From contig CAZNUW010000011.1 of NCBI GenBank assembly GCA_964576515.1, positions 1 through 64,000 on the forward strand: a stretch of DNA of 64,000 nucleotides, given 5' to 3'. Under the pieces are notes generated by a model. It did no database searches, was not told where the DNA came from, and worked only from the letters and a program-made list of their open reading frames with translations. How positions within the stretch are numbered: the first letter of the stretch is position 1; each line of letters starts with the position of its first letter. Source of the stretch: SHVO01 sp964576515 (GTDB lineage Bacteria; Pseudomonadota; Alphaproteobacteria; Rhodospirillales; Rhodospirillaceae). Below are positions 23,689-32,232 of the stretch, in pieces. The position numbers and the translations under genes are program-made.

Positions 23689-26610
23689 CTAGAACTGGAA
23701 GCGCATACCGACGCGATATTGACGGCCGATACGGTCATAATCCGACGAACCATGGCCCGACCAGTGCGCGGAACCACGGCTACCGCCGATAACCGGCGGC
23801 TGCGCGTTCGTCAGGTTTTCGATCGTCGCAAACAGCTCAACCTCCTGTTCCTCGAAGGGCTTGTACGTGCCCGAGAGATCAAAGGTGGTCATGCTGTCGA
23901 TGCGGTTGTTCTGGATCGTCGGCGCAGCGGTCGTCGACGCCGGGCAACCGGTCGAACATTCGACGAAGCCGTTGCCGTACACGCCGGCGCCCACATGACG
24001 CATCGTGAAGCGCAGCGTGACCGGATCGCCGTTATAGGACACCGAGACGTTTCCGCGGAACTTCGGAGACGTCAGTTTCCCGCTGAACGGCGCGATGCCA
24101 CCCCAACCGCCGACGACACCGGCGCCGTCATAGACGGTGCCGTTGATATCCGTGGTCTTCAGGCCGAGCACGCGGCTGCCCATGGCGCGGATCGCGATCT
24201 CACCGCCCCAGCTTTCGTTGATGTCGGCAAGCGCGAAGCGATAGCTGGTCTCGAAATCGATACCATCGGCCTTCTGGCCTAACAGGTTTTCAGGCTGCGT
24301 GACGACCAGGAAGATCAGGCCCAGCGACTGACCGGCGGCCGGCGCGGAGCGCTGGATTGCCTGACAGAGAATCTGGTTGCCCGCGAAGCAGAGGTCGATC
24401 ACCTGCTGCGACGTCGGGGCCTGCACCGTGCCCTTCACGTTGATGTTGTAGTAGTCGACCGACGCCTGGAACCCATCCAGGAACGACGGCGCGACAACCA
24501 CGCCGATCCCGGTCGTGTCGGCCTTCTCGGGCTTCAGGTTCGCGTTACCACGCGTCAGCGAGAAGGAGTTCGGAACCTGGAGGTTGCCGAGGAACGGGTC
24601 GGTGAGCACCGCGCCCGAACCGGTTTGACCGGCCGTGAACAGTTCGCCCAGGTTCGGCGCACGAATGTCACGCGAACGCGTGGCGCGGAAGCGGATGTCG
24701 GACATCGGCGTCCAGGTGGCGCCGACCTTCCACGTCGTAACATAGCCGGACGTCGAGTAGTCGGTGGCGCGCACGGCGGCGTTCAGGTCGAGTTCTTCGG
24801 CCCAGGATTCGTCACGCGCGAGCGGGATCAGCGTTTCGATAAAACCTTCCGTGACGTTGAACTTACCGGTGCTGGCCTTGTAGTTACCGGCGAAATATTG
24901 GGTCGCTTCGTCGCGCGCCGAGGCAATGCCCTTCACGCTTTCGTTGCGGTGTTCGATGCCGAGGGCCACGGAGACCGGACCGGCCCACAGATCGAACGGC
25001 TCGCCGTTCATGCTGAACGCGGCGACGTTCTGCTTCAGCGACTCATAGCGGTACGAGGTGCCCGTTACATAGGCGATCGCTTTCGCGTCGTTCACCCCGA
25101 TGCCGAACAGGTTGTACGGCACGCAGTTCGGATCATTGTTGTTCGGATCCGCATCGGCGTTCACGCGGCATGTGGGTGCGCCGTTGAAGATCACGGAGTC
25201 GATCGCGCGGAGGTAGCCCGGCGTCCAACCGTTCTGCAAGGTACGCGGCGAAAGACCTGTTTGGCTGTGCTGCAGATAGGCGTTCCACGTCCATTCCGTT
25301 TCAGCCATCTCGAACGAACCGTCGAGACCGCCGGAAACACGGCGCAGCGTGCGGCGGTAGTCGCCGATGAAGCGGCCCATGTCGGCGTTCGTGCTGCCGG
25401 TCGTGATCGTCGTCAGGCCCAACGCCTGCATTTGCGTGCGCACGGAGTCCGGCAGGAACGCGTTGTCGACACGCACCGTGTTGTTGCCGAGACGGCGGTT
25501 CGGGTTCGCGGTGTTCGTCGCGTGCGAATTCGCCCACTGGCCGTCGATGAACGCCGTGACGGTATCGCTGATGTCGTAGCTGACACGGCCGTAGGTGACG
25601 TAACGGTTCAGGCGTCCGTTGAGGTCGATGCCGTTTTCGATGCGCGAGGCTTCCCAATCGCCGCCGAGCATGAAGTTGTTCTGGACGTTGGTTCCGAAGC
25701 GGAACCCGCCGAGCACGGTGCCGCCGGGGCCGAAGTAGATCCCCTTCAGCGGACCCGCGGTGATGATGCTGCCCGGCATCCCGTTGATCAGGCCGACTTC
25801 GCGGCCGATGATGTGCTGCGGCGCGCCGGCGACGCCGGCGATGTAATCCGGGTTGACGATGACCGCGGCCGGCGTGCGGCTCCACGGACGGTCGCCCGTG
25901 CCGCTGATGCCGTCGTTATGGCTGTGTTCGCCCGAGAACAGGACGTGCCCCCGGCCGTTGGCGAAGGGTTGGCCGAGCGTCAGCGACGCGCTGTAGTTCT
26001 TGTCGTCGCGGTATTTGGTCATACCGCCCTGCACTTCGCCTTTGATGCCGGTGAAGTCTTTATCGAGCACGAAGTTCACGACGCCCGAAAGCGCATCGGA
26101 ACCGTAGGCCGCGCTGGCGCCCCCGGTCACCACGTCCACGCGCTCGACCAGCGCGTTCGGGAACTGGTTGATGTCAGGCGCGGAGTTGCCCGCCGTGAGC
26201 GCCGAGTTAATAACGCGCTGGCCGTCGAGCAGGATCAGCGTGCGGTTCGTGCCCATGCCGCGCAGGTTCAGCTGGCTCACGCCGGTCGCGCCGGACGAGA
26301 GGTTGCCGTTGGCCGAACGGGGCGAGGCCGACTGCGTGAACGCCGGCAGCGTGTTGACGGCGTCGGCGATGTTCACCGCGTTCAAGGAATCGAGTTCTTC
26401 AGAACCCAGCACCGACACGGGCGTCGGAGCCTGGTAGCCGTCGCGCACGATGCGCGAACCGGTGACGACGATTTCGTCAGCGACTTCAGCGGTGGCCGGC
26501 GCTGTCTGCGCCTGCGCGGTCGACATGGCAACGCTCATCAGAGCAACCGCGCTCACGGTCGAGAGCGTCAATGCCTTGGCACTGCGCCGGTTCGATCGAA
26601 TAAACAACAT
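23689..26610 (-). CDS. TonB-dependent outer-membrane receptor 5
   Basis: A 973-residue receptor, sister of receptor 4. The signal peptide ends TAQAQ, DEIVVTGSRIVRDGYQAPTP follows at about 46-65, and the plug has LNLRGMGTNRTLILLDGQR. The barrel ends RFQF. Relative to receptor 4 it has a short insertion (SAPAAGQSLG) after the LCQAIQR stretch, probably in an extracellular loop, and a CSTGCP cysteine pair near the end. An AGGGGA ribosome-binding site precedes the ATG at 26610. The gene is the first intact one of the array on this strand; the degraded receptor fragment at 26987 lies upstream of it. Confidence 0.96.
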   Translation of the reverse strand: MLFIRSNRRSAKALTLSTVSAVALMSVAMSTAQAQTAPATAEVADEIVVTGSRIVRDGYQAPTPVSVLGSEELDSLNAVNIADAVNTLPAFTQSASPRSANGNLSSGATGVSQLNLRGMGTNRTLILLDGQRVINSALTAGNSAPDINQFPNALVERVDVVTGGASAAYGSDALSGVVNFVLDKDFTGIKGEVQGGMTKYRDDKNYSASLTLGQPFANGRGHVLFSGEHSHNDGISGTGDRPWSRTPAAVIVNPDYIAGVAGAPQHIIGREVGLINGMPGSIITAGPLKGIYFGPGGTVLGGFRFGTNVQNNFMLGGDWEASRIENGIDLNGRLNRYVTYGRVSYDISDTVTAFIDGQWANSHATNTANPNRRLGNNTVRVDNAFLPDSVRTQMQALGLTTITTGSTNADMGRFIGDYRRTLRRVSGGLDGSFEMAETEWTWNAYLQHSQTGLSPRTLQNGWTPGYLRAIDSVIFNGAPTCRVNADADPNNNDPNCVPYNLFGIGVNDAKAIAYVTGTSYRYESLKQNVAAFSMNGEPFDLWAGPVSVALGIEHRNESVKGIASARDEATQYFAGNYKASTGKFNVTEGFIETLIPLARDESWAEELDLNAAVRATDYSTSGYVTTWKVGATWTPMSDIRFRATRSRDIRAPNLGELFTAGQTGSGAVLTDPFLGNLQVPNSFSLTRGNANLKPEKADTTGIGVVVAPSFLDGFQASVDYYNINVKGTVQAPTSQQVIDLCFAGNQILCQAIQRSAPAAGQSLGLIFLVVTQPENLLGQKADGIDFETSYRFALADINESWGGEIAIRAMGSRVLGLKTTDINGTVYDGAGVVGGWGGIAPFSGKLTSPKFRGNVSVSYNGDPVTLRFTMRHVGAGVYGNGFVECSTGCPASTTAAPTIQNNRIDSMTTFDLSGTYKPFEEQEVELFATIENLTNAQPPVIGGSRGSAHWSGHGSSDYDRIGRQYRVGMRFQF

Positions 26611-26760
26611 GACCTACTCCCCTAAAATGTTATGCGGGCGTCGCATCTCGACGCACGGCAAAGGTGAATAAAAATGTGAAATCGAGCGTGAAGCGAAGCT
26701 TCACACCACAGTTCAGGCTTTTTAGTCGTCTCCCTGCGGGTCTCGATGGACACGCATCAC

Positions 26761-26785
26761 AAAAAAACCGCCCAAAAATGGCGGT
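26761..26785 (-). terminator. rho-independent terminator after the 15-codon reading frame
   Basis: On the minus strand ACCGCC pairs with GGCGGT around an ATTTTTG loop, followed by seven T residues. It lies just after the short reading frame at 26800-26847 and before the leader of receptor gene 5. Confidence 0.82.
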
Positions 26786-26799
26786 CTCCCGATGCTTTC

Positions 26800-26847
26800 C
26801 TAAGCAATTTCAGCGCAAGAAACAACCTCAACTTTCTGAATAGCCAT
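26800..26847 (-). CDS. possible 15-residue peptide (MAIQKVEVVSCAEIA)
   Basis: A very short frame that would not be called on length. What supports it is its setting: a GGAG ribosome-binding site 8 nt before the ATG, a stop, and a dedicated terminator 15 bp further on, all lying between two terminators. The peptide has one cysteine and no signal sequence. It may instead be a leader peptide or chance; no similarity is known to me. I found no promoter of its own, so it might depend on read-through from upstream. Confidence 0.25.
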   Translation of the reverse strand: MAIQKVEVVSCAEIA

Positions 26848-26929
26848 GCCACAATCTCCGACTGTAACACGAGCTCCCCATCTAGCTGGGCGGCTGGTCC
26901 GCGAGCCTGCGGCCAGCCCCCCAGGCAAC

Positions 26930-26958
26930 AAAAAAGGAGCCGGCGTAACGCCGGCTCC
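26930..26958 (-). terminator. rho-independent terminator of the decayed sixth TonB receptor
   Basis: On the minus strand a perfect 10-bp stem GGAGCCGGCG / CGCCGGCTCC with a TTA loop is followed by six T residues. It stands 28 bp after the receptor remnant's stop, in the same position as the terminators of the intact genes. Confidence 0.93.
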
Positions 26959-26986
26959 CCTAATGCGTCGTATGAACGAGGTTTTC

Positions 26987-27225
26987 TTAGAATTGGAACC
27001 GCATACCGATACGATATTGGCGACCAACACGATCGTAATCGGAGCCGTTTCCTTGGCCGGATCAGTGGGTCGAACTGCGGCTGCCGCCGATAATCGGCGG
27101 TTGAGCATTCGTCAGGTTCTCGATCGTCCCGAATACCTCGACATTTTGATCTTCGAACGGCTTGTAAGTCCCCGCAAGATCGAACGTCGTCATACCGTCG
27201 ATGTGGTTATTGAGGAGCGTCGGCG
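26987..27225 (-). pseudogene. 3' remnant of a sixth TonB-dependent receptor
   Basis: The minus-strand translation aligns with the last 70-80 residues of receptors 4 and 5: IDGMTTFDLAGTYKPFE, then NLTNAQPPIIGGSR, a stop codon, and GRQYRIGMRFQF. The internal TGA stands where the intact genes have a TGG tryptophan codon (WSG or WQG in the paralogues), so a single base change would explain it. Upstream of about 27225 the similarity to receptors ends and nothing of the plug or signal peptide remains. The fragment keeps the correct final codons and a terminator. It is a dead copy left by deletion, not an assembly gap, as far as the sequence shows. Confidence 0.88.
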
Positions 27226-27334
27226 CGGCGGGTGCGGTCTGCGCGCGTACCCGGTGCGAAACGCGGGTTTCGTCGATTAATAAATTCCGTCGGCAAAAAA
27301 CCGCCTAGGTGCGGCGCACACGGTTATCCCGGCA

Positions 27335-28126
27335 TTAAAGAGTCGGGGCGACGAAAGCCATCATCTGACGGATGGATGTCTCAAACTGCGGCGGTGGCGG
27401 GGATGTCGCTTGAAGTCCTGCGAAAACATCCCCGCCCGCCAGCCACTGGGCTTCGGCGTCTTTTGACGCGAGCGCGACCGCAACGGCGCTGTTCATCTCA
27501 TAGACCCCGTCCGTCACCTTCGCGAGCCGGAGCGCGACCAGCAACAACATCCGGCAGGCATACAGGACAGAGATGGAATCGTTCGGCATCGGGATGTCAG
27601 GCGTCTCGCCCCGCACAAACGCGGCCAGACACGCCTCGAGATTGGTCGAGACAAACCCCCGGCATCCCAAGGGGCGCGCGGCATAGATCGAACAGATCGC
27701 GTCCGACAACATCGGACAAAAGATGTTGCGCCCCAGCCGTTCTTCCAACGTGAGCGCCGCGGTCCGCTGTGCGACCTCGGCGACCGCCGCCGCCATCTCC
27801 GGACGCTTACGGACTTGCGCGGCGACGTAAAACGCCTCGGCGCCGGTGACGACCACCATCTGCGAACAACAATGCGAACAGCCCTTCCGGCAAGCCAGAA
27901 GTTTCTCGGCTTGCTTGGGGACCGTGCGGTCGTGCAGCGCAAGCACGTGGGCGACCGCGTCGGCCGACGGCGAGACCGCCGACGGCGAGCGTAGCGCATG
28001 CACCATGTAACGAACATGCGCCGCCATGGATCTGGGATCGGTCCCCATATGCAAAGGCTGCGACAGGAACATCTCGTCCTGCCGCTGAAGCGCTCGCCGT
28101 TCGGGTCGGGAAAGCCGGCTATTCAT
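27335..28126 (-). CDS. YkgJ-type cysteine-cluster protein
   Basis: A 263-residue cytoplasmic protein with the CxxxCxxCC signature (Cys 79, 83, 86, 87 in CRKGCSHCC) and further cysteines in FCPMLSDAICSIYAARPLGCRGF, the pattern of the YkgJ/PF03692 zinc- or iron-chelating family. The cysteines probably bind a metal or Fe-S cluster. Members are often linked to flagellin-like lysine methylation or remain uncharacterised, and nothing here narrows the role. It lies alone between the receptor array and a divergent hydrolase gene, with 98 bp of shared upstream region. Confidence 0.85.
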   Translation of the reverse strand: MNSRLSRPERRALQRQDEMFLSQPLHMGTDPRSMAAHVRYMVHALRSPSAVSPSADAVAHVLALHDRTVPKQAEKLLACRKGCSHCCSQMVVVTGAEAFYVAAQVRKRPEMAAAVAEVAQRTAALTLEERLGRNIFCPMLSDAICSIYAARPLGCRGFVSTNLEACLAAFVRGETPDIPMPNDSISVLYACRMLLLVALRLAKVTDGVYEMNSAVAVALASKDAEAQWLAGGDVFAGLQATSPPPPQFETSIRQMMAFVAPTL

Positions 28127-28224
28127 GCGCCGGACCTTAGCATTGCCCCCCTATATCGATGCTATTGAATAATCGTTCGCATTACGATCTGCTTGCGCTT
28201 CGACAGCCATTTTGGGGGGACCAC

Positions 28225-29139
28225 ATGAAGCGTATCGCCGTCAGTGTTGCGACACCGTTTGCCGCCGTTTTGCTCATGGGCGCCGCCGCTGCGCCGCCCA
28301 GCGCGCCAACCCCGGTCGACCCCACGAAGATCAATATAGAGACCACCAAACTCGCGCCTGGTGTCGCCGTGATGTTCGGCGCCGGCGGCAATATCGGGGT
28401 TTCATATGGTGTCGACGGGACGGTGTTCGTCGACGATCAATTCGCGCCCCTCACCCCGAAAATCCTCGAAGCGACGAAAGCCCTGGATCCGAAACCAGTC
28501 CGCTTCGTCTTGAACACCCATTGGCACTTCGATCATAGCGGCGGGAACGAGAACCTTGGGAAAGAGGGCTCTGTTATCGTGGCGCATGATAACGTCCGCC
28601 GCCGCATGTCGGCTGAGGGATTTATCGAAGAGCTGAATCTGAAGTTCCCAGCCTCCCCTAAAGCCGCCCTGCCGGTCGTGACCTTTGCCGAGGGCGTCTC
28701 TCTTCACCTGAATGATGACACGTTGAAGGTCGTCCACGTGCGCGCGGCCCATACGGATGGTGATGCCCTCGTCAAATGGGAAAAGGCGAACGTCCTGCAT
28801 ATGGGCGATGTCTTCAATCGATCCGGAGCGCCGTTCGTGGACCGCAGCTCGGGCGGCACCGTCGCGGGAATGATCGCGGCGATGGATGTAGGCCTCTCAC
28901 TCGCCGACGACAGTACAAAGGTAATTCCGGGACACGGCCCCATCAGCACTAAAGCCGACATGAAGACTTATCGGGATGCCCTGCATGCGTTCAATGAGCG
29001 CATCAAGGCCGAACACAAATCCGGAAAGACGCAGGACCAGATTCTTGCGATGAAGCTGACGTGGAAAGCCGCCGCAGGCGATGTGCCTGCCGACCGCCTC
29101 GTACGCTCAGCGTATCAGGACATCGCAGCCAAGAAATAA
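28225..29139 (+). CDS. exported metallo-beta-lactamase-fold hydrolase
   Basis: The 304-residue protein has a signal peptide ending MGAAAA (about residue 23) and the metallo-beta-lactamase zinc motif HWHFDHSGGN (His 99, His 101, Asp 103, His 104), then AAHTDGD and IPGHGP as the later metal ligands. It is therefore a periplasmic di-zinc hydrolase of the broad MBL superfamily. Its layout is like the class B3-related and quinoprotein-relay-like MBL proteins, but the residues do not prove beta-lactam hydrolysis. The ATG at 28225 follows GGGGGG and starts the signal peptide; an ATG at 28159 adds 22 polar residues and is less likely. Confidence 0.9.
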   Translation: MKRIAVSVATPFAAVLLMGAAAAPPSAPTPVDPTKINIETTKLAPGVAVMFGAGGNIGVSYGVDGTVFVDDQFAPLTPKILEATKALDPKPVRFVLNTHWHFDHSGGNENLGKEGSVIVAHDNVRRRMSAEGFIEELNLKFPASPKAALPVVTFAEGVSLHLNDDTLKVVHVRAAHTDGDALVKWEKANVLHMGDVFNRSGAPFVDRSSGGTVAGMIAAMDVGLSLADDSTKVIPGHGPISTKADMKTYRDALHAFNERIKAEHKSGKTQDQILAMKLTWKAAAGDVPADRLVRSAYQDIAAKK

Positions 29140-29142
29140 TCT

Positions 29143-29367
29143 CTAGCTCGTCATTGCGGTGTGCCGGCTCTTGGCGCAGTGATCGCAGCAGTAGTACTGC
29201 CCGCCCGCTTCAACGCCATGTCCGATAATCCGGCACCCGCAATGCTTACAGCATGGCGCGAGAGCCGCGATCGCGCACTCAAAGCTATCGAAGACGTGCT
29301 TCTCTCCGGCCATGACGACCTCAAAGGTCTTCGCGTAATCGTTGCCGCATTTCTCGCACAGCGCCAT
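29143..29367 (-). CDS. small Cys-rich metal-binding protein (metallothionein-like)
   Basis: A 74-residue protein with four CxxC or CC pairs: CEKCGNDY at the start, FECAIAALAPCCKHCGC in the middle and YYCCDHCAKS at the end. Spacing and the KHVFDSFECAI block match a widespread family annotated as prokaryotic metallothionein or zinc-ribbon protein. It should bind zinc in the cytoplasm; sequestering or sensing is not decided. A GGAGGG ribosome-binding site fixes the ATG at 29367; a longer frame to 29499 overlaps the next gene and lacks such a site. It converges with the hydrolase gene, leaving 3 bp between their stops. Confidence 0.82.
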   Translation of the reverse strand: MALCEKCGNDYAKTFEVVMAGEKHVFDSFECAIAALAPCCKHCGCRIIGHGVEAGGQYYCCDHCAKSRHTAMTS

Positions 29368-29419
29368 ATGAACCCTCCATTCCTTTGAAGAGCGAACGCA
29401 CCGGGGCGCGGCGAGTTCC

Positions 29420-29866
29420 TTACGTCTTTGAAACCGGCGGATAGAGTTTCGCGGCCCGCGTCTCGAAGGCCGACACCATGCGATGGACCGCTTCTTCAAA
29501 CAGAACGCCGATCAGCGTTTGCAGCAATCGCGAGCGGAATTCGAAACTGAGATAAAAATCCACCTCAGCCCCGCCCGGCGCCGGCGCGAATTTCCATTCA
29601 TTTGTGAGGTGCTCGAACGGGCCGTTCAGGTAGGACACCGTGATGGCCTTCGTCGGCTCCAGGGACACCCGGCTGGTGAACTGCTCGCGCACCATCTTGA
29701 AACCCACTTGCAGGTCCGCGATGAAGGCCGTTGGGGTCTCCTTCTTGCGGATGCGGCACGCGACGCACCACGGCAGGAATTCCGGATAGCGCTCGACGTC
29801 CGCGACCAGGGCGAACATCTGTTCCGGCGTGTACGGGAGTATCTTTTTTTCGCGGTGGATCGGCAT
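29420..29866 (-). CDS. RatA/Coq10-like START-domain protein
   Basis: The 148-residue protein matches the RatA/Coq10 polyketide-cyclase-like family: YTPEQMFALVADVERYPEFLPWC near the N-terminus and a C-terminal helix LFEEAVHRMVSAFETRAAKLYP. Annotated as RatA in E. coli, mitochondrial Coq10 of the same fold binds ubiquinone and helps respiration. In alphaproteobacteria it follows lipA, as here (11 bp gap), close to the pyruvate dehydrogenase genes, which favours the ubiquinone-related role over a toxin. It is preceded by the small Cys-rich gene but not overlapping it. Confidence 0.88.
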   Translation of the reverse strand: MPIHREKKILPYTPEQMFALVADVERYPEFLPWCVACRIRKKETPTAFIADLQVGFKMVREQFTSRVSLEPTKAITVSYLNGPFEHLTNEWKFAPAPGGAEVDFYLSFEFRSRLLQTLIGVLFEEAVHRMVSAFETRAAKLYPPVSKT

Positions 29867-29877
29867 ACGCGGAAGGA

Positions 29878-30795
29878 TTAGCGCGCGAGGCTTTTCTCGC
29901 GTGCTTCGCGCAAGCGTTCAAAATCGGAATCCGCGTGATACGACGAACGTGTCAGCGGCGTCGCGGAGACCATCAGGAAGCCCTTCGCGCGCGCGATGCG
30001 TTCGTACTCGGCGAATTCATCCGGCGTCACAAAGCGGTCGACCGCGGCGTGGCGCGTCGTCGGCTGCAGGTATTGGCCGATGGTAAGAAAGTCCACGTTG
30101 GCGGCGCGCATGTCGTCCATGACCTGCAGCACCTCCTCCTTCGTTTCGCCAAGCCCAACCATGATGCCGGACTTCGTGAACATCGTGGGCACGATTTCCT
30201 TCACGCGCTCAAGCAGGCGCAGACTGGTGTAGTAGCGCGCGCTGGCGCGAATCTTGCGATACAGCCGTGGCACGGTTTCCAGATTGTGGTTGTACACATC
30301 CGGACGCGCCTCCGCGACGCGCTCGACACACCCCAGCTTCTTTCGGAAGTCGGGCGTCAGAACTTCGATCGTGGTGTTCGGATTGGCCGCGCGCACGGCC
30401 TGGATCACCGCGACCCAATGATCGGCGCCGCCATCCTCCAGGTCGTCGCGATCCACGGACGTCAATACGACGTGGCGCAGATTGAGGCTTTGCACCGCTT
30501 CGGCCACATGGGCGGGCTCGTCGGCGTCGACCTTGCCCGGCTTGCCGGTCTTCACGTTGCAGAAGGCGCACGCCCGGGTGCAGATGTCGCCCAGGATCAT
30601 CATGGTCGCGTGCTTTTGCGCCCAACATTCCCCGATATTGGGGCACGCGGCCTCCTCGCACACGGTGTGCAACTTGAGGTCGCGCATCAGGGTCTTGGTC
30701 TCGTGATAAGCCGGCGACACCGGCGCTTTCACGCGCAACCATGCCGGTTTCGGCTGGCGCGGCTTGTTCTCTGCGATGGGTTTGACGTTGGTCAT
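29878..30795 (-). CDS. lipA: lipoyl synthase
   Basis: A 305-residue radical SAM enzyme that inserts two sulfurs into octanoyl groups on lipoyl domains. The auxiliary cluster motif CEEAACPNIGEC (Cys 46, 51, 57) and the radical SAM motif CTRACAFC (Cys 72, 76, 79) are both intact, as is the C-terminal RSSYHAD stretch whose serine ligates the auxiliary cluster. Length is normal for the family. It lies downstream of lpd (39 bp gap) in the same orientation, so the lipoylated PdhB and PdhC and the enzyme that finishes their cofactor are encoded together. Confidence 0.98.
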   Translation of the reverse strand: MTNVKPIAENKPRQPKPAWLRVKAPVSPAYHETKTLMRDLKLHTVCEEAACPNIGECWAQKHATMMILGDICTRACAFCNVKTGKPGKVDADEPAHVAEAVQSLNLRHVVLTSVDRDDLEDGGADHWVAVIQAVRAANPNTTIEVLTPDFRKKLGCVERVAEARPDVYNHNLETVPRLYRKIRASARYYTSLRLLERVKEIVPTMFTKSGIMVGLGETKEEVLQVMDDMRAANVDFLTIGQYLQPTTRHAAVDRFVTPDEFAEYERIARAKGFLMVSATPLTRSSYHADSDFERLREAREKSLAR

Positions 30796-30834
30796 GGGAG
30801 CCAGTCTAGCACACAGCCTTCATTTTCGCTGGGC

Positions 30835-32232
30835 TTAGAAGTTAATCGCCCGGCCGTACGCGTCCAACACCGACTCATGCATCATTTCGGAAAGGGTGGG
30901 ATGCGGAAATACCGTGTGCATCAGCTCGGCTTCCGTGGTTTCCAGCCCCTTTGCGATCGTATAGCCCTGAATCATTTCAGTGACTTCCGGGCCGATCATA
31001 TGAGCGCCCAGAAGTTCACCGGTCTTGGCGTCGAACACGGTTTTGACGAAGCCGTTGGTGTCGCCCAGGGCAATCGCCTTCCCGTTCGCGATGAACGGAT
31101 AGCGCCCGACTTTCACCTCGTGCCCCTTCGCCTTCGCCGCCGCTTCGGTCAGGCCGACGCTCGCGATCTGTGGATGACAGTAGGTGCAACCCGGGATGCC
31201 GAGCACGTTCAACGGGTGCGGATGGAGCCCTGCGATCTTCTCGACGCAGATCACCGCCTCGTGGCCGGCCTTATGAGCGAGCCACGGCGGACCGGTGAGA
31301 TCGCCGATGGCGTAAACGCCCGGCTCATCCGTCTCGCAGTACTTGCCCGCGATGACGTGCGTCTTCTCGACTTTAACCTTCGTGTTCTCGAGGCCGATGT
31401 TCTCGACGTTGCCGACGATGCCAACGGCGGAAATCACGCGGTCGACGGTCAGCGTCTCGGTCTTGCCATCCTTCTCGATGGTGGCCGTGACGTCGTTCGC
31501 ACCTTTCTTCAAGGCCTTCACGGCGGCTTTGGTCTTGATGACCATGCCTTGTTTTTCGAACTGCTTGTGCGCGAAGGCCGACACTTCCGCGTCTTCCACC
31601 GGCAGGATGCGGTCCATCACCTCGACGACGGTGACCTTACTGCCGAGGGTCTGGAAGAAGCTCGCGAACTCGATGCCGATGGCGCCCGAACCGATGACGA
31701 GCAGAGTCTTTGGAAATACCGTCGGCACCAGCGCATGACGATAGGACCAGATCAGGTTGCCGTCGGCTTCCATGCCAGGCAACTCGCGCGCGCGCGCGCC
31801 GGTCGCGAGAATGATGTGCTTGGCCGCGAGATCGGCGACGGGCTTATTGTCCTTCGTCACCGAAAGCTTGCCCTTCCCCGCGAGTTTGCCGTGGCCTTCG
31901 AACACCGTGATCTTGTTCTTCTTCATCAGGTGTTTGATGCCGCCATTAAGCTGGCTCGCCACACCGCGCGAACGCTTCACGACCGCTTCCAGGTCGAACG
32001 AGACGTTGTCCGCCTTCAGGCCGTAGTCCTTGGCGTGCTGCATCAGATGATAGATTTCCGACGTGCGCAGAAGCGCCTTGGTCGGGATGCACCCCCAATT
32101 GAGACAGATACCGCCGAGCAACTCGCGCTCGACGATGGCCGTCTTCATGCCAAGCTGAGCGGCACGGATCGCCGCGGTGTAACCGCCCGGGCCGCTGCCC
32201 AGGACGATGAGATCGAAAGTTTGTTCGGCCAT
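30835..32232 (-). CDS. lpd: dihydrolipoyl dehydrogenase (E3)
   Basis: The 465-residue FAD enzyme re-oxidises dihydrolipoamide and reduces NAD+. The N-terminal FAD loop GSGPGGYTAA, the redox pair in GGICLNWGCIP (Cys 43 and Cys 48), a NAD-binding GSGAIGIEFASF loop and the C-terminal HPHPTLSE are all seen. The ATG at 32232 overlaps the pdhC stop by one base (TAATG arrangement), a sign of coupled translation. An in-frame ATG 105 bp upstream lies inside pdhC and is rejected. It is the last gene of the pyruvate dehydrogenase block before lipA. Confidence 0.98.
   Translation of the reverse strand: MAEQTFDLIVLGSGPGGYTAAIRAAQLGMKTAIVERELLGGICLNWGCIPTKALLRTSEIYHLMQHAKDYGLKADNVSFDLEAVVKRSRGVASQLNGGIKHLMKKNKITVFEGHGKLAGKGKLSVTKDNKPVADLAAKHIILATGARARELPGMEADGNLIWSYRHALVPTVFPKTLLVIGSGAIGIEFASFFQTLGSKVTVVEVMDRILPVEDAEVSAFAHKQFEKQGMVIKTKAAVKALKKGANDVTATIEKDGKTETLTVDRVISAVGIVGNVENIGLENTKVKVEKTHVIAGKYCETDEPGVYAIGDLTGPPWLAHKAGHEAVICVEKIAGLHPHPLNVLGIPGCTYCHPQIASVGLTEAAAKAKGHEVKVGRYPFIANGKAIALGDTNGFVKTVFDAKTGELLGAHMIGPEVTEMIQGYTIAKGLETTEAELMHTVFPHPTLSEMMHESVLDAYGRAINF

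Larger units (their letters stand above)
26611..26986. other. intergenic region upstream of TonB receptor gene 5
   Basis: It holds the start-proximal hairpin GCGTCG-CATCT-CGACGC (26638-26654), a stem GTGAAGC-3-GCTTCAC (26689-26705), two minus-strand terminators (26761-26785, 26930-26958) and, between them, a possible 15-codon gene. No TTTACA/TATATG promoter pair is seen. Confidence 0.65.

Noticed and set aside
27226..27300. Upstream part of the receptor remnant that reads VRAQTAPAAP, like a receptor signal peptide end
   Set aside because: The match is short and in low-complexity residues; it may be a deletion scar but cannot be separated from chance.
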